DNA of 41,446 nt from NCBI GenBank assembly GCA_025362325.1, contig JANYGO010000118.1:1-41446 (forward strand). Direction: 5' to 3'. Shown here one piece after another: positions 9,192-17,226 of this stretch. The position numbers and the translations under genes were made by a program. Each line of letters starts with the position of its first letter. Position 1 is the stretch's first letter. The stretch is from Cyanobacteriota bacterium (GTDB lineage Bacteria > Cyanobacteriota > Cyanobacteriia > Cyanobacteriales > Microcoleaceae). Below the pieces are notes generated by a model that did no database searches, was not told the origin of the DNA, and was given only the letters and a program-made list of their open reading frames with translations.

Positions 9192-9644
9192 TCAAGAATT
9201 AAGGGCAATATTCTTTTTAGGTCGTCCCCCTTTTTTGCCATTTTTACGCGCTGCTGCCGATTTAGCGCTGGAAGTTGCTTCTCCTCCCTTTCTGCCTAAT
9301 TCAGCCATCCAAGATTTTGTCCCAAAAATACCTGCGATAAGTTCGGGAATGCCAAAATCAACATCTAAACTTTCCCAGTGCACGCTGCTACCGGAAGGAG
9401 GTAGCCAAACATCAGCGAGTTGTTGTGGTGAAGCGCTTTCTAACCCTTGTGCAAGCCTTGGAGGAAAACAGAAAATAGCACCGTTTTTCAGTTTGATAAC
9501 TATTAAATCTTCCGACTGATTATACTGCACAGATTCGGCACGCGGCTCTGTAGCCTCAGCGGTTTTCCATGCTTGCTTGGCTTGAGCTATTTGATCTCGG
9601 AGATTTTCCTCTGTTAACTCTTTGTCCCAGTTTCTAGATACCAT
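9192..9644 (-). CDS. DUF2442 protein with AT-hook-like tail
   Basis: A 150-residue protein. The central part (about 35-110), with the pattern LIVIKLKNGAIFCFPP and VHWESLDVDFGIPELI, matches DUF2442. The C terminus is strongly basic and contains KNGKKGGRPKKN, whose GRP core is AT-hook-like and suggests DNA binding. Its ATG lies inside the last 11 bases of the DUF4160 gene, so the two are translationally coupled. DUF4160/DUF2442 neighbours are common in bacteria and have the architecture of toxin-antitoxin modules. In such a reading the DNA-binding DUF2442 member would be the antitoxin/autoregulator, but that assignment is inference. Confidence 0.8.
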   Translation of the reverse strand: MVSRNWDKELTEENLRDQIAQAKQAWKTAEATEPRAESVQYNQSEDLIVIKLKNGAIFCFPPRLAQGLESASPQQLADVWLPPSGSSVHWESLDVDFGIPELIAGIFGTKSWMAELGRKGGEATSSAKSAAARKNGKKGGRPKKNIALNS

Positions 9645-9906
9645 GTATTTCTTGCCATTTATTTAACAGTGCTTCTTGATTTGCAGCTACTAATTTGAGA
9701 GCAGCTATGAGGTCTTTCTTCTTTATTTTATCAGGGACGGAAACTAAACTAGGAGCTTGTTCTTCACTGCCAATATTAATCTTGATTTCCATCTGGTTAG
9801 CATCATTTTTTCTACCTTTAAAGATGTGGACATGAGCAGGAGTGTGATCGTTAGTATAGATGTATACAAATAAATTGTTCTGAAGGTCTTCAAGAACTTT
9901 GGGCAT
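9634..9906 (-). CDS. DUF4160 protein
   Basis: A 90-residue protein with the DUF4160 hallmarks: an early strand FVYIYTNDHTPAHVHIFKG (His-containing HxPAHVH core), then a short beta segment and a C-terminal helix (ALKLVAANQEALLNKW). The biochemical function is not established. It is the first gene of a two-gene unit: its last 11 bases overlap the start of the DUF2442 gene, which is typical of stoichiometrically coupled pairs. The ATG is preceded by A/T-only sequence with no clear ribosome binding site. A small toxin-like role is plausible from the architecture only. Confidence 0.8.
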   Translation of the reverse strand: MPKVLEDLQNNLFVYIYTNDHTPAHVHIFKGRKNDANQMEIKINIGSEEQAPSLVSVPDKIKKKDLIAALKLVAANQEALLNKWQEIHGI

Positions 9907-10102
9907 AAATTTTTTTTATTTTTTATTTTTATTTTTACTTTTTATATATGACCTATTGTAACCCAAGCGTTGGGTTTTGTCAAGTGACGCACCCTACAGA
10001 ATTCGATCGCCCAAACACTTTTCCATGCTCAACCGTCAACGCGCCACAAACCGGAAAACCGATCCGTGAGTGGATATATGGGTATGTTAAATTGACACAA
10101 TC

Positions 10103-11749
10103 ATGAACTACAACAGAACAATTCCAGCTATTTTGAGTGCTACGATCGCCCTAAGCTCGATCGCCCTCATTCCACTGACATCACCTCAAATCGCCCTCGG
10201 ATTAACCGCCGACGCAGTAAAAACCGTCGCCAAAGAAATTACCGTGCGCATCCAGGGGCCAAAAGGTGGTTCGGGAGTAATTTTAGAGAAAAAAGGTAGC
10301 ACATACTATATTCTGACAAACTGGCACGTTGTCGATAAAGCAGGCGATTACGAAGTTGTAACTCCCGACGGCAAAGCTCACTCTGTATCATATAGCCTTG
10401 TGCGGCGAATGCCCGGTGCGGACTTGGCGATCGTCCCCTTCAGCAGCCCTCAAAGCTACCGCCTCGCTCAACTAGCAAATTCCGCCGCAACTCCCGGAAA
10501 AAAGGTTTATGTGGCTGGTTGGCCCATATCCGGCGGTTCCCTGAGACAACCGATTTTCATCGCTACCGAAGGTCAACTCACCGGCCGCCAAACTCCCTGG
10601 AACGGTTATACTTTGGTATACAACAACTTAGTGAGAGCGGGGATGAGTGGCGGGCCAGTGCTCGACGATGCGGGGCGAGTTGTCGCAATTAACGGCATTG
10701 TTAGGTTAGAGGACAATTCGGATAAAATCGTGGCGGCGGGCATAGAAATCAATACTTTCATGAAATGGCGATCGACTGTTTCGTTGCCAGTAGTTCCGCA
10801 ATCTCCAACAGCCGGAAACCCGAAAACTCCTGTGAATAATCCGCCGCGGAAGCCTGGAAGTGCGATCGCCTTTGCAGCCACAAATACCCTCAAAAGCCCT
10901 TCAGAAGTTGTGAGTTCCCTTGCCCTAGCTTCAGCTTATTTTACCACAGGAAACAGCAACGGCACAATCTCAGTTTGGAATTTTCCCAGCGGGCAATTAA
11001 AAACTACCTTGCAAGGACACACAGAAGCCGTAAACGCACTGGCCGCGAGTGCGGACGGAAAGCTGTTAGCTAGTGGTAGCGACGACAAAACTGTAAAAAT
11101 TTGGAATTTAGAAACTAATGCGGTTGTACGCACTTTGAGCGGGCATTCCGGTGCTGTTTCGAGTGTTGCCGTCAGTCCCGACTGTCAGTTTGTCGCGAGC
11201 GGCAGTTGGGATAAAACGATTAAGATTTGGAATGCGAAAACTGGGGAATTGCTGCGGACTTTGACGGGGCATTCTGGATTGGTGAATGCTGTGGCAATCA
11301 GTCCCGATAGCAAAACTTTAGCTAGCGGCAGCAAAGACGGTTCAATTAAGTTGTGGAATTTAGCGACAGGTCAAGCAATTCGTACGATTGGCGGCAAAAA
11401 CTTGTCTGTTTTGTCCCTAGCTTTTACTCCCGATGGCAAAACTTTGGCCGCCGGAAACAGCAACGGCACTGTTGGGTTATGGAATACCGGAAACGGACAG
11501 TTAATTCGGCGGTTGAGCGGACATACTGACGGAGTTTGGTCTGTGGCAATCAGTCGGGATGGGAGTATACTGGTTACTGGGAGTTGGGATAAGAGTGTGA
11601 AACTTTGGGATTTGCGATCGGGCGAATTGAGAGGTAATTTGATCGGACATTCGGGTTATGTTACTGCTGTGGCAATTAGCGGTGATGCTAAGACTATTGT
11701 GAGTGCGGGTTGGTTGGGGGAAATTAAGATTTGGAAAAGAGGGAATTGA
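10103..11749 (+). CDS. Secreted trypsin-like serine protease fused to a seven-blade WD40 propeller
   Basis: A 548-residue protein. Residues 1-33 look like a signal peptide (hydrophobic ATIALSSIALIPL, then a small-residue region), so export to the periplasm or outside is likely. Residues about 35-225 are a trypsin-like (S1/HtrA-type) domain with a complete triad: His75 (TNWHVV), Asp107 (GADLAIV) and Ser182 (GMSGGP). A Pro-rich linker (about 233-255) leads to seven WD40 repeats, the number needed for one closed propeller. There is no PDZ domain, so the propeller may take over substrate recognition in place of the PDZ of HhoA/DegP relatives. That is inference from the architecture. It is transcribed alone, divergent from the DUF4160/DUF2442 pair with 196 bp between. 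No strong ribosome binding site precedes the ATG. Confidence 0.92.
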   Translation: MNYNRTIPAILSATIALSSIALIPLTSPQIALGLTADAVKTVAKEITVRIQGPKGGSGVILEKKGSTYYILTNWHVVDKAGDYEVVTPDGKAHSVSYSLVRRMPGADLAIVPFSSPQSYRLAQLANSAATPGKKVYVAGWPISGGSLRQPIFIATEGQLTGRQTPWNGYTLVYNNLVRAGMSGGPVLDDAGRVVAINGIVRLEDNSDKIVAAGIEINTFMKWRSTVSLPVVPQSPTAGNPKTPVNNPPRKPGSAIAFAATNTLKSPSEVVSSLALASAYFTTGNSNGTISVWNFPSGQLKTTLQGHTEAVNALAASADGKLLASGSDDKTVKIWNLETNAVVRTLSGHSGAVSSVAVSPDCQFVASGSWDKTIKIWNAKTGELLRTLTGHSGLVNAVAISPDSKTLASGSKDGSIKLWNLATGQAIRTIGGKNLSVLSLAFTPDGKTLAAGNSNGTVGLWNTGNGQLIRRLSGHTDGVWSVAISRDGSILVTGSWDKSVKLWDLRSGELRGNLIGHSGYVTAVAISGDAKTIVSAGWLGEIKIWKRGN

Positions 11750-11809
11750 GAGGGCGATCGAATGTGTTAAGATAATAGTCAATAAAACTGTCTTATCAAA
11801 AGGTGAAAA

Positions 11810-12457
11810 ATGAGTACAGTAACAACTCAATTACCTACAGATATCTGGGTAGCAGCAACATGGGAAGAATTTATCGCGATGGCGGATGACCCAGCTTACA
11901 GTCAAGCCAAATGCTACTATCGCAACGGACAAATGAGGATTGAAACTATGTCAGTAGGCCCAGACCATGCTAGAGACAATGGAAGCATTTTTTTAGGAGT
12001 GAGTCTGTTCTGTATTGCGAAAGCTATCCCTTTAAATAGTTTGGATAACTGTAGCTACCGGAAAACAGGAGTTCGAGAGTTTCAGCCAGACGTATCTTAC
12101 TACATTGGAAACAGAGCTAAATTAGCACCTCAAGGAACTTCGATCGCCAGTCTTGACGTTACTCCACCGCCAGATTTAGTCATAGAAGTTGCTGACTCAA
12201 CTTTGGCTGATGATATTGGTGAAAAACGGTTGCTTTATGAAGAGTTAAAAGTCGCGGAATACTGGGTAATAGACGTAAAAAAAATAGAAATTCTTGCCTT
12301 TGCAATCATCGCTGATAATGGCAGCCGGCGACTCGTGCAATCCGAGGTTTTGCCAGGACTAACTATTGCTTTACTAGAAGAAGCCTTGCGGCGAAGTCGC
12401 ACTCAAGACCAAGCACAAGTAGGAAATTGGCTATTAACTCAATTTCAGCAACCATAA
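11810..12457 (+). CDS. Uma2 family (DUF820) PD-(D/E)XK nuclease-like protein
   Basis: A 215-residue member of the Uma2 family, which is strongly expanded in cyanobacteria. The restriction-endonuclease-like core is visible as QPDVSYYI (Asp), PPDLVIEVADST (Glu) and GEKRLLYEELKVAEYWVID (Lys, followed by the signature YWVID). By family knowledge the fold is that of PD-(D/E)XK nucleases; the biological role of these proteins is not established. The ATG has AAAGGTG about five bases upstream. It begins 60 bp after the protease-WD40 gene on the same strand. It is only distantly similar to the two Uma2 genes at the right end of the window. Confidence 0.88.
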   Translation: MSTVTTQLPTDIWVAATWEEFIAMADDPAYSQAKCYYRNGQMRIETMSVGPDHARDNGSIFLGVSLFCIAKAIPLNSLDNCSYRKTGVREFQPDVSYYIGNRAKLAPQGTSIASLDVTPPPDLVIEVADSTLADDIGEKRLLYEELKVAEYWVIDVKKIEILAFAIIADNGSRRLVQSEVLPGLTIALLEEALRRSRTQDQAQVGNWLLTQFQQP

Positions 12458-13145
12458 TCCCTGCTTTCTTCTTCCTTCTTTCCTCTATCCATTACATCCG
12501 TTACATCCGTTACACAATCCGCTGCCGAACTTCCTTCGCGCAGGCTACGCCAACGCGGTTCGTCAAAAAATCTCCTGCATAAAAGCGTTATTTTGTCAAC
12601 CCACACTTTACAATCCCTTAACACTCCGAAACAAAAATATATTTTGAACTACTGGTAGAAAAAAGAATTAACTACCCGACACAAACCCCAAAAACGGAAG
12701 ATATAGGGTTTCAAGCTGGATTTTATGAATTGACATACGTCGCCAAGATTATCAAATTCATAATACCACGCAAACGACCTAAATTCGTCAAATAAATGAG
12801 AATGAAATCAATAAAAAAGCGAACACAACAAAAAAAAATTTAGTGATTGTTTGAAACTTTAAAACTAAAATGACAGAAGTATTGTCTAAACTTATAAATC
12901 AACAAAAACAGCCTCAACCTTAGGCGAAGTCAGACGACAGCAGCCCAAAACTCGCTGCCGGTTTCTCTGGTACGATCGCCACTTATGATAGATTTGGTTA
13001 CGGCCGGACTACACTAAAAGACAAAATCAAATTAAAACTTGCGCCATAAATTCGATCGACCCGCACTGCCCGCGTGCTACTAAGACGCACAGCGCGCAAG
13101 CGGTGGAGTCAAATCTCAAACCTAAAATCGACTGATTTCTGACAA
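12458..13145. other. 688-bp intergenic stretch
   Basis: No supported gene. It holds short direct repeats of ACATCCGTT (about 12490-12512), a fragment of a widespread cyanobacterial intergenic repeat (CTTCCTTCGCGCAGGCTACG, about 12530-12549), and about 300 bp of AT-rich sequence. GC content rises toward the GldA-like gene. No convincing promoter could be fixed. Confidence 0.5.
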
Positions 13146-15101
13146 ATGATTGAAGTAGAACACTTAAGCAAAACTTACGGTTCGACCGCAGCGATCGCGG
13201 ACGTGTCTTTTTCGGTCGAATCAGGAGAAATTCTCGGTTTTTTGGGGCCCAACGGCGCCGGGAAAACCACAACCATGCGGATTTTGGCGGGATATTTGCC
13301 TGCATCCAGCGGTACCGCCCGCATCGCCGGCCTGGACGTTCACGAAAACTCGATGGGAGTCAGACAGCGCATCGGCTATCTGCCGGAAAACCCGCCGCTG
13401 TATCCTGAAATGACTGTGGAAGGGTTTCTGTTTTTTGTGGCGCGGATCAAGCAAGTACCTGCGGGCGATCGCGCGCGACGAGTTACCTCCGCCATCGAAC
13501 GCTGCGGCCTGGTTGATAAACGCAAAGTTTTAATCCGCAAACTTTCCAAAGGATTTAAGCAACGAGTTGGTATTGCGCAGGCGATCGTCCACGACCCGCC
13601 GGTGATTATCTTAGACGAACCAACCGTCGGGCTCGACCCCCGGCAAATCATCGAAGTCCGCAATCTGATCAAAAGCCTCGGCGGCCAGCACACCATCATC
13701 CTTTCCACCCACATTCTGCCGGAAGTCAGCATGACTTGCAACCGCGTCACCATCATCAATCGCGGTAAAATCGTCGCAGCGGGTACTCCCGAAAATTTGA
13801 TGGGAGAATTGGCCACAGGTTCGGGTTATGAAGTCGAAGTTGAAGGCGAGGCGGATTTGGTCAACAATCTGCTGTTGCCTTCTTTGGAAAATTTGCCGGG
13901 AGTTCGATCGGTCGAATTAATTCCCAGCCCGCAATTTTTAGCCAGTCGCTACCGCCTGCGCGCCTTGTGCGAATCGGACATGGAACCGGGACGAGAAATT
14001 GCCGCAGCTATTATCGCCTCCGGATTCGGACTCTGCGAAATGCGCCGCAATCTGGCTACTTTGGAAGAGGTGTTTTTACGGCTGACAGCGGCTGAAAAGA
14101 AACCGGAAGAAAGTCTGGTTCACAGCGAACCGGAGGTCGATCAAAATCTGCAAGAAGCGGCAGAAATTCAAGACTCGATCGCCGATTCTCATCAATCGGA
14201 ATCGCCACCGCTTGCAGATACTCTGCCAGTTTTAGATAGGCAAGAGTTGTCCTATGATGCTCGCTTAGCCTCCGAGCCCGTTGTAGAAACTGTAGAGTCG
14301 ATCGAGCATCATCAACCAGAATCCCAGCCCGTTGTAGAAACTGTAGAGTCGATCGAGCATCATCAACCAGAATCCCAGCCCGTTGTAGAATTATCAGAGT
14401 CGATCAACCATCACCGACTAGAACCGATTGTCGAAAATCCGGAAGTTGTAGAAACTGTAGAGTCGATCGAGCATCACCAACCAGAATCCCAGCCCGTTGT
14501 AGAAATCGCGGAGTCGATCGAGCATCATCAACCAGAATCCCAGCCCGTTGTAGAATTATCAGAGTCGATCGAGCATCACGAACCAGAACCGATTGTCGAA
14601 AATCGGGAAGTTGCAGAAATTGTGGAGTCGATCAAGCTTTCTCAACCAAAATCCCAACCAGTTGCACACACACCAGAAGCAATCAGCGATTTAGAACCAG
14701 AAATGCAACCAGTGGCAGATTTTCTGGAAATTGTAGAAAGACAACAGTCGATCGAGCTTTCTCCCTCCGAACCGCCTCCGGTTCCAAATTTTCTGCAAAT
14801 TGCCAAAACAGAAGAGTCGATCAAGCTTTCTCAACCAGAATCCCAACCCGTTGCAGAAATCGTGGAGTCGAGCGAACATCCTCAACCAGAATCTCAACCA
14901 GTTGCGGACATCGTGGAGTCGAGTGAACATCCTCAACCAGAATCCCAACCCGTTGTCAACAATCGACAACTCAAGAAAAAGGCACAACCGAGTAGCGATT
15001 CTCAACCACAACAGCCACCTGTTAGCAAAAAGCGACAAATAGAAAGACAACAACAGGAAAGCGACGACAGCGAAACACCAATCGCAGGCGACTCAGAATG
15101 A
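13146..15101 (+). CDS. GldA-like ABC transporter ATPase with long repetitive C-terminal extension
   Basis: A 651-residue protein. The N-terminal 310 residues are a complete ABC-2-type ATPase: Walker A at 34-42 (GPNGAGKTT), signature LSKGFKQR at 133-140, and Walker B ILDEPT at 155-160. It resembles GldA of the gliding-associated ABC system and NatA/CcmA-type ATPases. After about residue 310 the protein continues for some 340 residues as acidic, Pro/Gln/Ser-rich sequence built from a 17-residue unit (VVETVESIEHHQPESQP and variants), probably disordered. Most members of the family end near residue 310, so this extension is unusual. The next gene is the ABC-2 permease 41 bp downstream, and a GldG-like subunit follows the intervening Rpn gene. 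It is cytoplasmic and membrane-associated through the permease. The cargo is unknown; in Flavobacterium, GldAFG is needed for gliding. Confidence 0.9.
   Translation: MIEVEHLSKTYGSTAAIADVSFSVESGEILGFLGPNGAGKTTTMRILAGYLPASSGTARIAGLDVHENSMGVRQRIGYLPENPPLYPEMTVEGFLFFVARIKQVPAGDRARRVTSAIERCGLVDKRKVLIRKLSKGFKQRVGIAQAIVHDPPVIILDEPTVGLDPRQIIEVRNLIKSLGGQHTIILSTHILPEVSMTCNRVTIINRGKIVAAGTPENLMGELATGSGYEVEVEGEADLVNNLLLPSLENLPGVRSVELIPSPQFLASRYRLRALCESDMEPGREIAAAIIASGFGLCEMRRNLATLEEVFLRLTAAEKKPEESLVHSEPEVDQNLQEAAEIQDSIADSHQSESPPLADTLPVLDRQELSYDARLASEPVVETVESIEHHQPESQPVVETVESIEHHQPESQPVVELSESINHHRLEPIVENPEVVETVESIEHHQPESQPVVEIAESIEHHQPESQPVVELSESIEHHEPEPIVENREVAEIVESIKLSQPKSQPVAHTPEAISDLEPEMQPVADFLEIVERQQSIELSPSEPPPVPNFLQIAKTEESIKLSQPESQPVAEIVESSEHPQPESQPVADIVESSEHPQPESQPVVNNRQLKKKAQPSSDSQPQQPPVSKKRQIERQQQESDDSETPIAGDSE
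14280..14381. repeat. 51-bp coding tandem repeat in the GldA-like gene
   Basis: Bases 14280-14330 and 14331-14381 are two essentially identical 51-bp units encoding the 17-residue motif VVETVESIEHHQPESQP. Diverged copies of the same unit continue to about 14970. Because the period is a multiple of three, copy-number change would keep the frame open. Confidence 0.85.
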
Positions 15102-15142
15102 ATCAATTCCCCCATTCCCAATTCCCCATTCTCAATTTTTAA

Positions 15143-15943
15143 ATGTTAGTAATGATTAGTAATATTGTCGCCATTTACCGCAAAGAACTGCAAAGCTATT
15201 TTGCCTCGCCATTAGCATATGCCATCGCCGCCGTCTTTTGGCTAATTACCGGCTACTTTTTAATCGCCATTCTCCTCGCCCCCGACGGCTTAATTCCCCA
15301 AATCGCCCAGCGAGACCAAGCCGGAATTACCGAACCTCCCATTGATGTAGCCTACGAATTTCTGCAACTATTCCTGCGAATCATGGGTTCCCTTTCACTG
15401 TTCGTATTGCCCGCACTCTCAATGGGACTTTACGCAGAAGAACGCAAACGCGGCACCTTAGAACTATTAGCCACATCGCCCTTAACAAACTGGGCAGTTG
15501 CTACCGGCAAACTCCTCGGCGTTTTAACATTTTATACCACAATGTTACTACCCCTGCTGTTCTGCGAGGCGATCGCCCTAAGTTCCTCAACCCCCCCCGT
15601 ACCCTCCGGCGTCCTCCTGCTAGGACACGGCGGCTTAATCTTACTAGCAGCCGCAGTATTGTCCCTCGGAATGTTTATTTCCTCCCTCACCGACAGCACA
15701 ATTCTATCAGCCATCCTCACCTTCGCTCTAGTATTATTTCTGTGGGTAATCGATGCCGCCGCCGTCAGTATCGGCGGCCCCTTCGGAACAGCATTAGGAC
15801 AGTTGTCACTCCTCACAAATTATACTAATCTTGTCAAGGGAGTTTTCGATACCAGCAGTTTAATTATGTTTGCCAGTTACATCATTTTAGGAATATTTCT
15901 CACCGCCCAGTCCATCGACGCCTTGCGATATCAGCGTTCTTAA
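15143..15943 (+). CDS. GldF-like ABC-2 permease
   Basis: A 266-residue integral membrane protein with about six hydrophobic segments and the ABC-2 permease signature LSMGLYAEERKRGTLELLAT after the second segment. It starts IYRKELQSYFASPLAYAIAA, typical of GldF/NosY-type permeases. By family knowledge it forms the channel energised by the upstream GldA-like ATPase. It begins 41 bp after that gene; the gap is CAATTCCC-type repeat sequence. An earlier or slightly later start (ATG 15143 or ATG 15152) is possible, since MLVMISNIVAIYRKE has two candidate methionines. Confidence 0.88.
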   Translation: MLVMISNIVAIYRKELQSYFASPLAYAIAAVFWLITGYFLIAILLAPDGLIPQIAQRDQAGITEPPIDVAYEFLQLFLRIMGSLSLFVLPALSMGLYAEERKRGTLELLATSPLTNWAVATGKLLGVLTFYTTMLLPLLFCEAIALSSSTPPVPSGVLLLGHGGLILLAAAVLSLGMFISSLTDSTILSAILTFALVLFLWVIDAAAVSIGGPFGTALGQLSLLTNYTNLVKGVFDTSSLIMFASYIILGIFLTAQSIDALRYQRS

Positions 15944-16054
15944 ACAGCCAAGGTTCAGATTCGGGAGTGGGAGTGGGGGAGTGAATCAGGGGAGAGTAGA
16001 GAAGTGCGAGAGAGGACAAAGAGAGAATTCCCAATTACCAATTACCAATTACCA

Positions 16055-16239
16055 ATTACCAGAAAAAATTGGGTTAAAGCCTCCACCCTTGTAGGGAGAA
16101 CTTAAAAGCAGACTATTCATTACTCCAATCCTCTTCCTTCCAGGTAGAGGTAGCCCTCAACAGTCAACAGTCAACAGTCAACAGTCAACAGTCAACAGTC
16201 AACAGTCAACAGTCAACAGTCAACAGTCAACTGAATGAA
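16055..16239. repeat. Repeat element B: GCCTCCACCC hairpin plus ten TCAACAG heptamers
   Basis: Within the 333-bp gap between the gldF-like and Rpn genes. From ATTACCAGAAA (16055) through GCCTCCACCCTTGTAGGGAG to ATCCTCTTCCTT the sequence is nearly identical to 26112-26202. It then runs into ten exact TCAACAG copies (16157-16226), one TCAACTG, and GAATGAA. Just upstream (about 16030-16060) are four CAATTAC repeats. The heptamer tract is a candidate variable-number repeat; its unit length recalls the STRR class of cyanobacteria. Confidence 0.85.
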
Positions 16240-16276
16240 CAATTCCTGTAAATCCTTCTAGAAAGTACCTCAAAAA

Positions 16277-17182
16277 ATGAGATTTATTAATCCCAAAAAC
16301 CACTTTGCCTTCAAAAAAATATTTGGTTCCACCAACAGCAAAGACATCCTGATTGACTTTTTAAACGCCATCATTTATGAAGCACAGCCAGTCATCGAAG
16401 ACTTAGAAATAATCCAATCTCAACCAGGAGACAATCAAGCTTTCGGAGTCCAAGATACAGGCCTAGATGTCAAAGCCATAATTAACGGTGACAGAATTGC
16501 CCTCGTTGAAATCCAACTGCTCAACGTGCCTTCCTTCGAGAAAAGAGTTTTGTACAACGCTGCCAAAACCTACAGCTTGCAGTTAACAAGAGAAGAACGT
16601 TACCAAAGACTAAAAACAGTAATTTCCTTAAAAATTGCCGATTTTGAAATGTTTGAAAATCAGCCGGAATATATAACGCGGTTTGTTTTTCAAGAAAAAG
16701 AGCCACAGTTTGATTGTCCCGATACTGAAATAGAATTAGTTTTTGTAGAACTCCCCAAATTCAGCAAAGAATTATCAGCCTTAGAAACAAGCGCCGACCA
16801 ATGGATTTACTTTCTCAAAAATACCAGCACTCTGGAGACATTACCAGAAACCCTGAGTGCATTTCCCGAAATTGAGCAAGCTTTGAGAATTGCCAGCGAG
16901 GACAACTTCACTCCGGAAGAATTAAAGGAATTGCAAAACCAAGAAGAGTGGATTCAAGACCAGCAGATTGCCATAGATTTAGCAAGAGAACAGGAGACAA
17001 AAACCGCTCACCTGTCATTAATATTGCGTCAAATAGTGCGACGTTTAGGCACAATAGAACCGGAAACTGAAAACTGCATCCGTAAATTAGGCCTACAGGA
17101 ATTAGAAGACTTGGGAGATGCCATCCTGGATTTCAACCAGCATTCAGATTTAACAGCATGGCTGGAGTCTCAGGCGATATAG
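16277..17182 (+). CDS. Rpn/PDDEXK_2 family putative recombination-promoting nuclease
   Basis: A 301-residue protein starting MRFINPKNHFAFKKIFG, the typical N terminus of PDDEXK_2 (Rpn/'putative transposase') proteins. Active-site candidates are Asp64 (GLDVKA) and Glu78-x-Gln80 (VEIQ). The C terminus (about 240-300: LRQIVRRLGTI ... LEDLGDAILDFNQHSDLTAWL) matches a DUF4351-type domain often appended to these proteins. By family knowledge Rpn proteins are DNA endonucleases that promote RecA-independent recombination; host roles are unclear. It sits between the gldF-like and gldG-like genes, 44 bp before the latter and preceded by repeat element B. It therefore looks like an insertion into an ancestral gldA-F-G unit that may still be co-transcribed. 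Confidence 0.87.
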   Translation: MRFINPKNHFAFKKIFGSTNSKDILIDFLNAIIYEAQPVIEDLEIIQSQPGDNQAFGVQDTGLDVKAIINGDRIALVEIQLLNVPSFEKRVLYNAAKTYSLQLTREERYQRLKTVISLKIADFEMFENQPEYITRFVFQEKEPQFDCPDTEIELVFVELPKFSKELSALETSADQWIYFLKNTSTLETLPETLSAFPEIEQALRIASEDNFTPEELKELQNQEEWIQDQQIAIDLAREQETKTAHLSLILRQIVRRLGTIEPETENCIRKLGLQELEDLGDAILDFNQHSDLTAWLESQAI

Positions 17183-17226
17183 AATAACATTCTCGAACCG
17201 AAATTAGGTAACACAATATTTACATT

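Noticed and set aside
14280-14970. CRISPR-like direct repeats
   Set aside because: The 51-bp units are in frame, encode protein repeats and lack unique spacers of constant length.
16157-16233. CRISPR array or phage attachment site in the TCAACAG tract
   Set aside because: The unit is a 7-bp simple tandem repeat without spacers.
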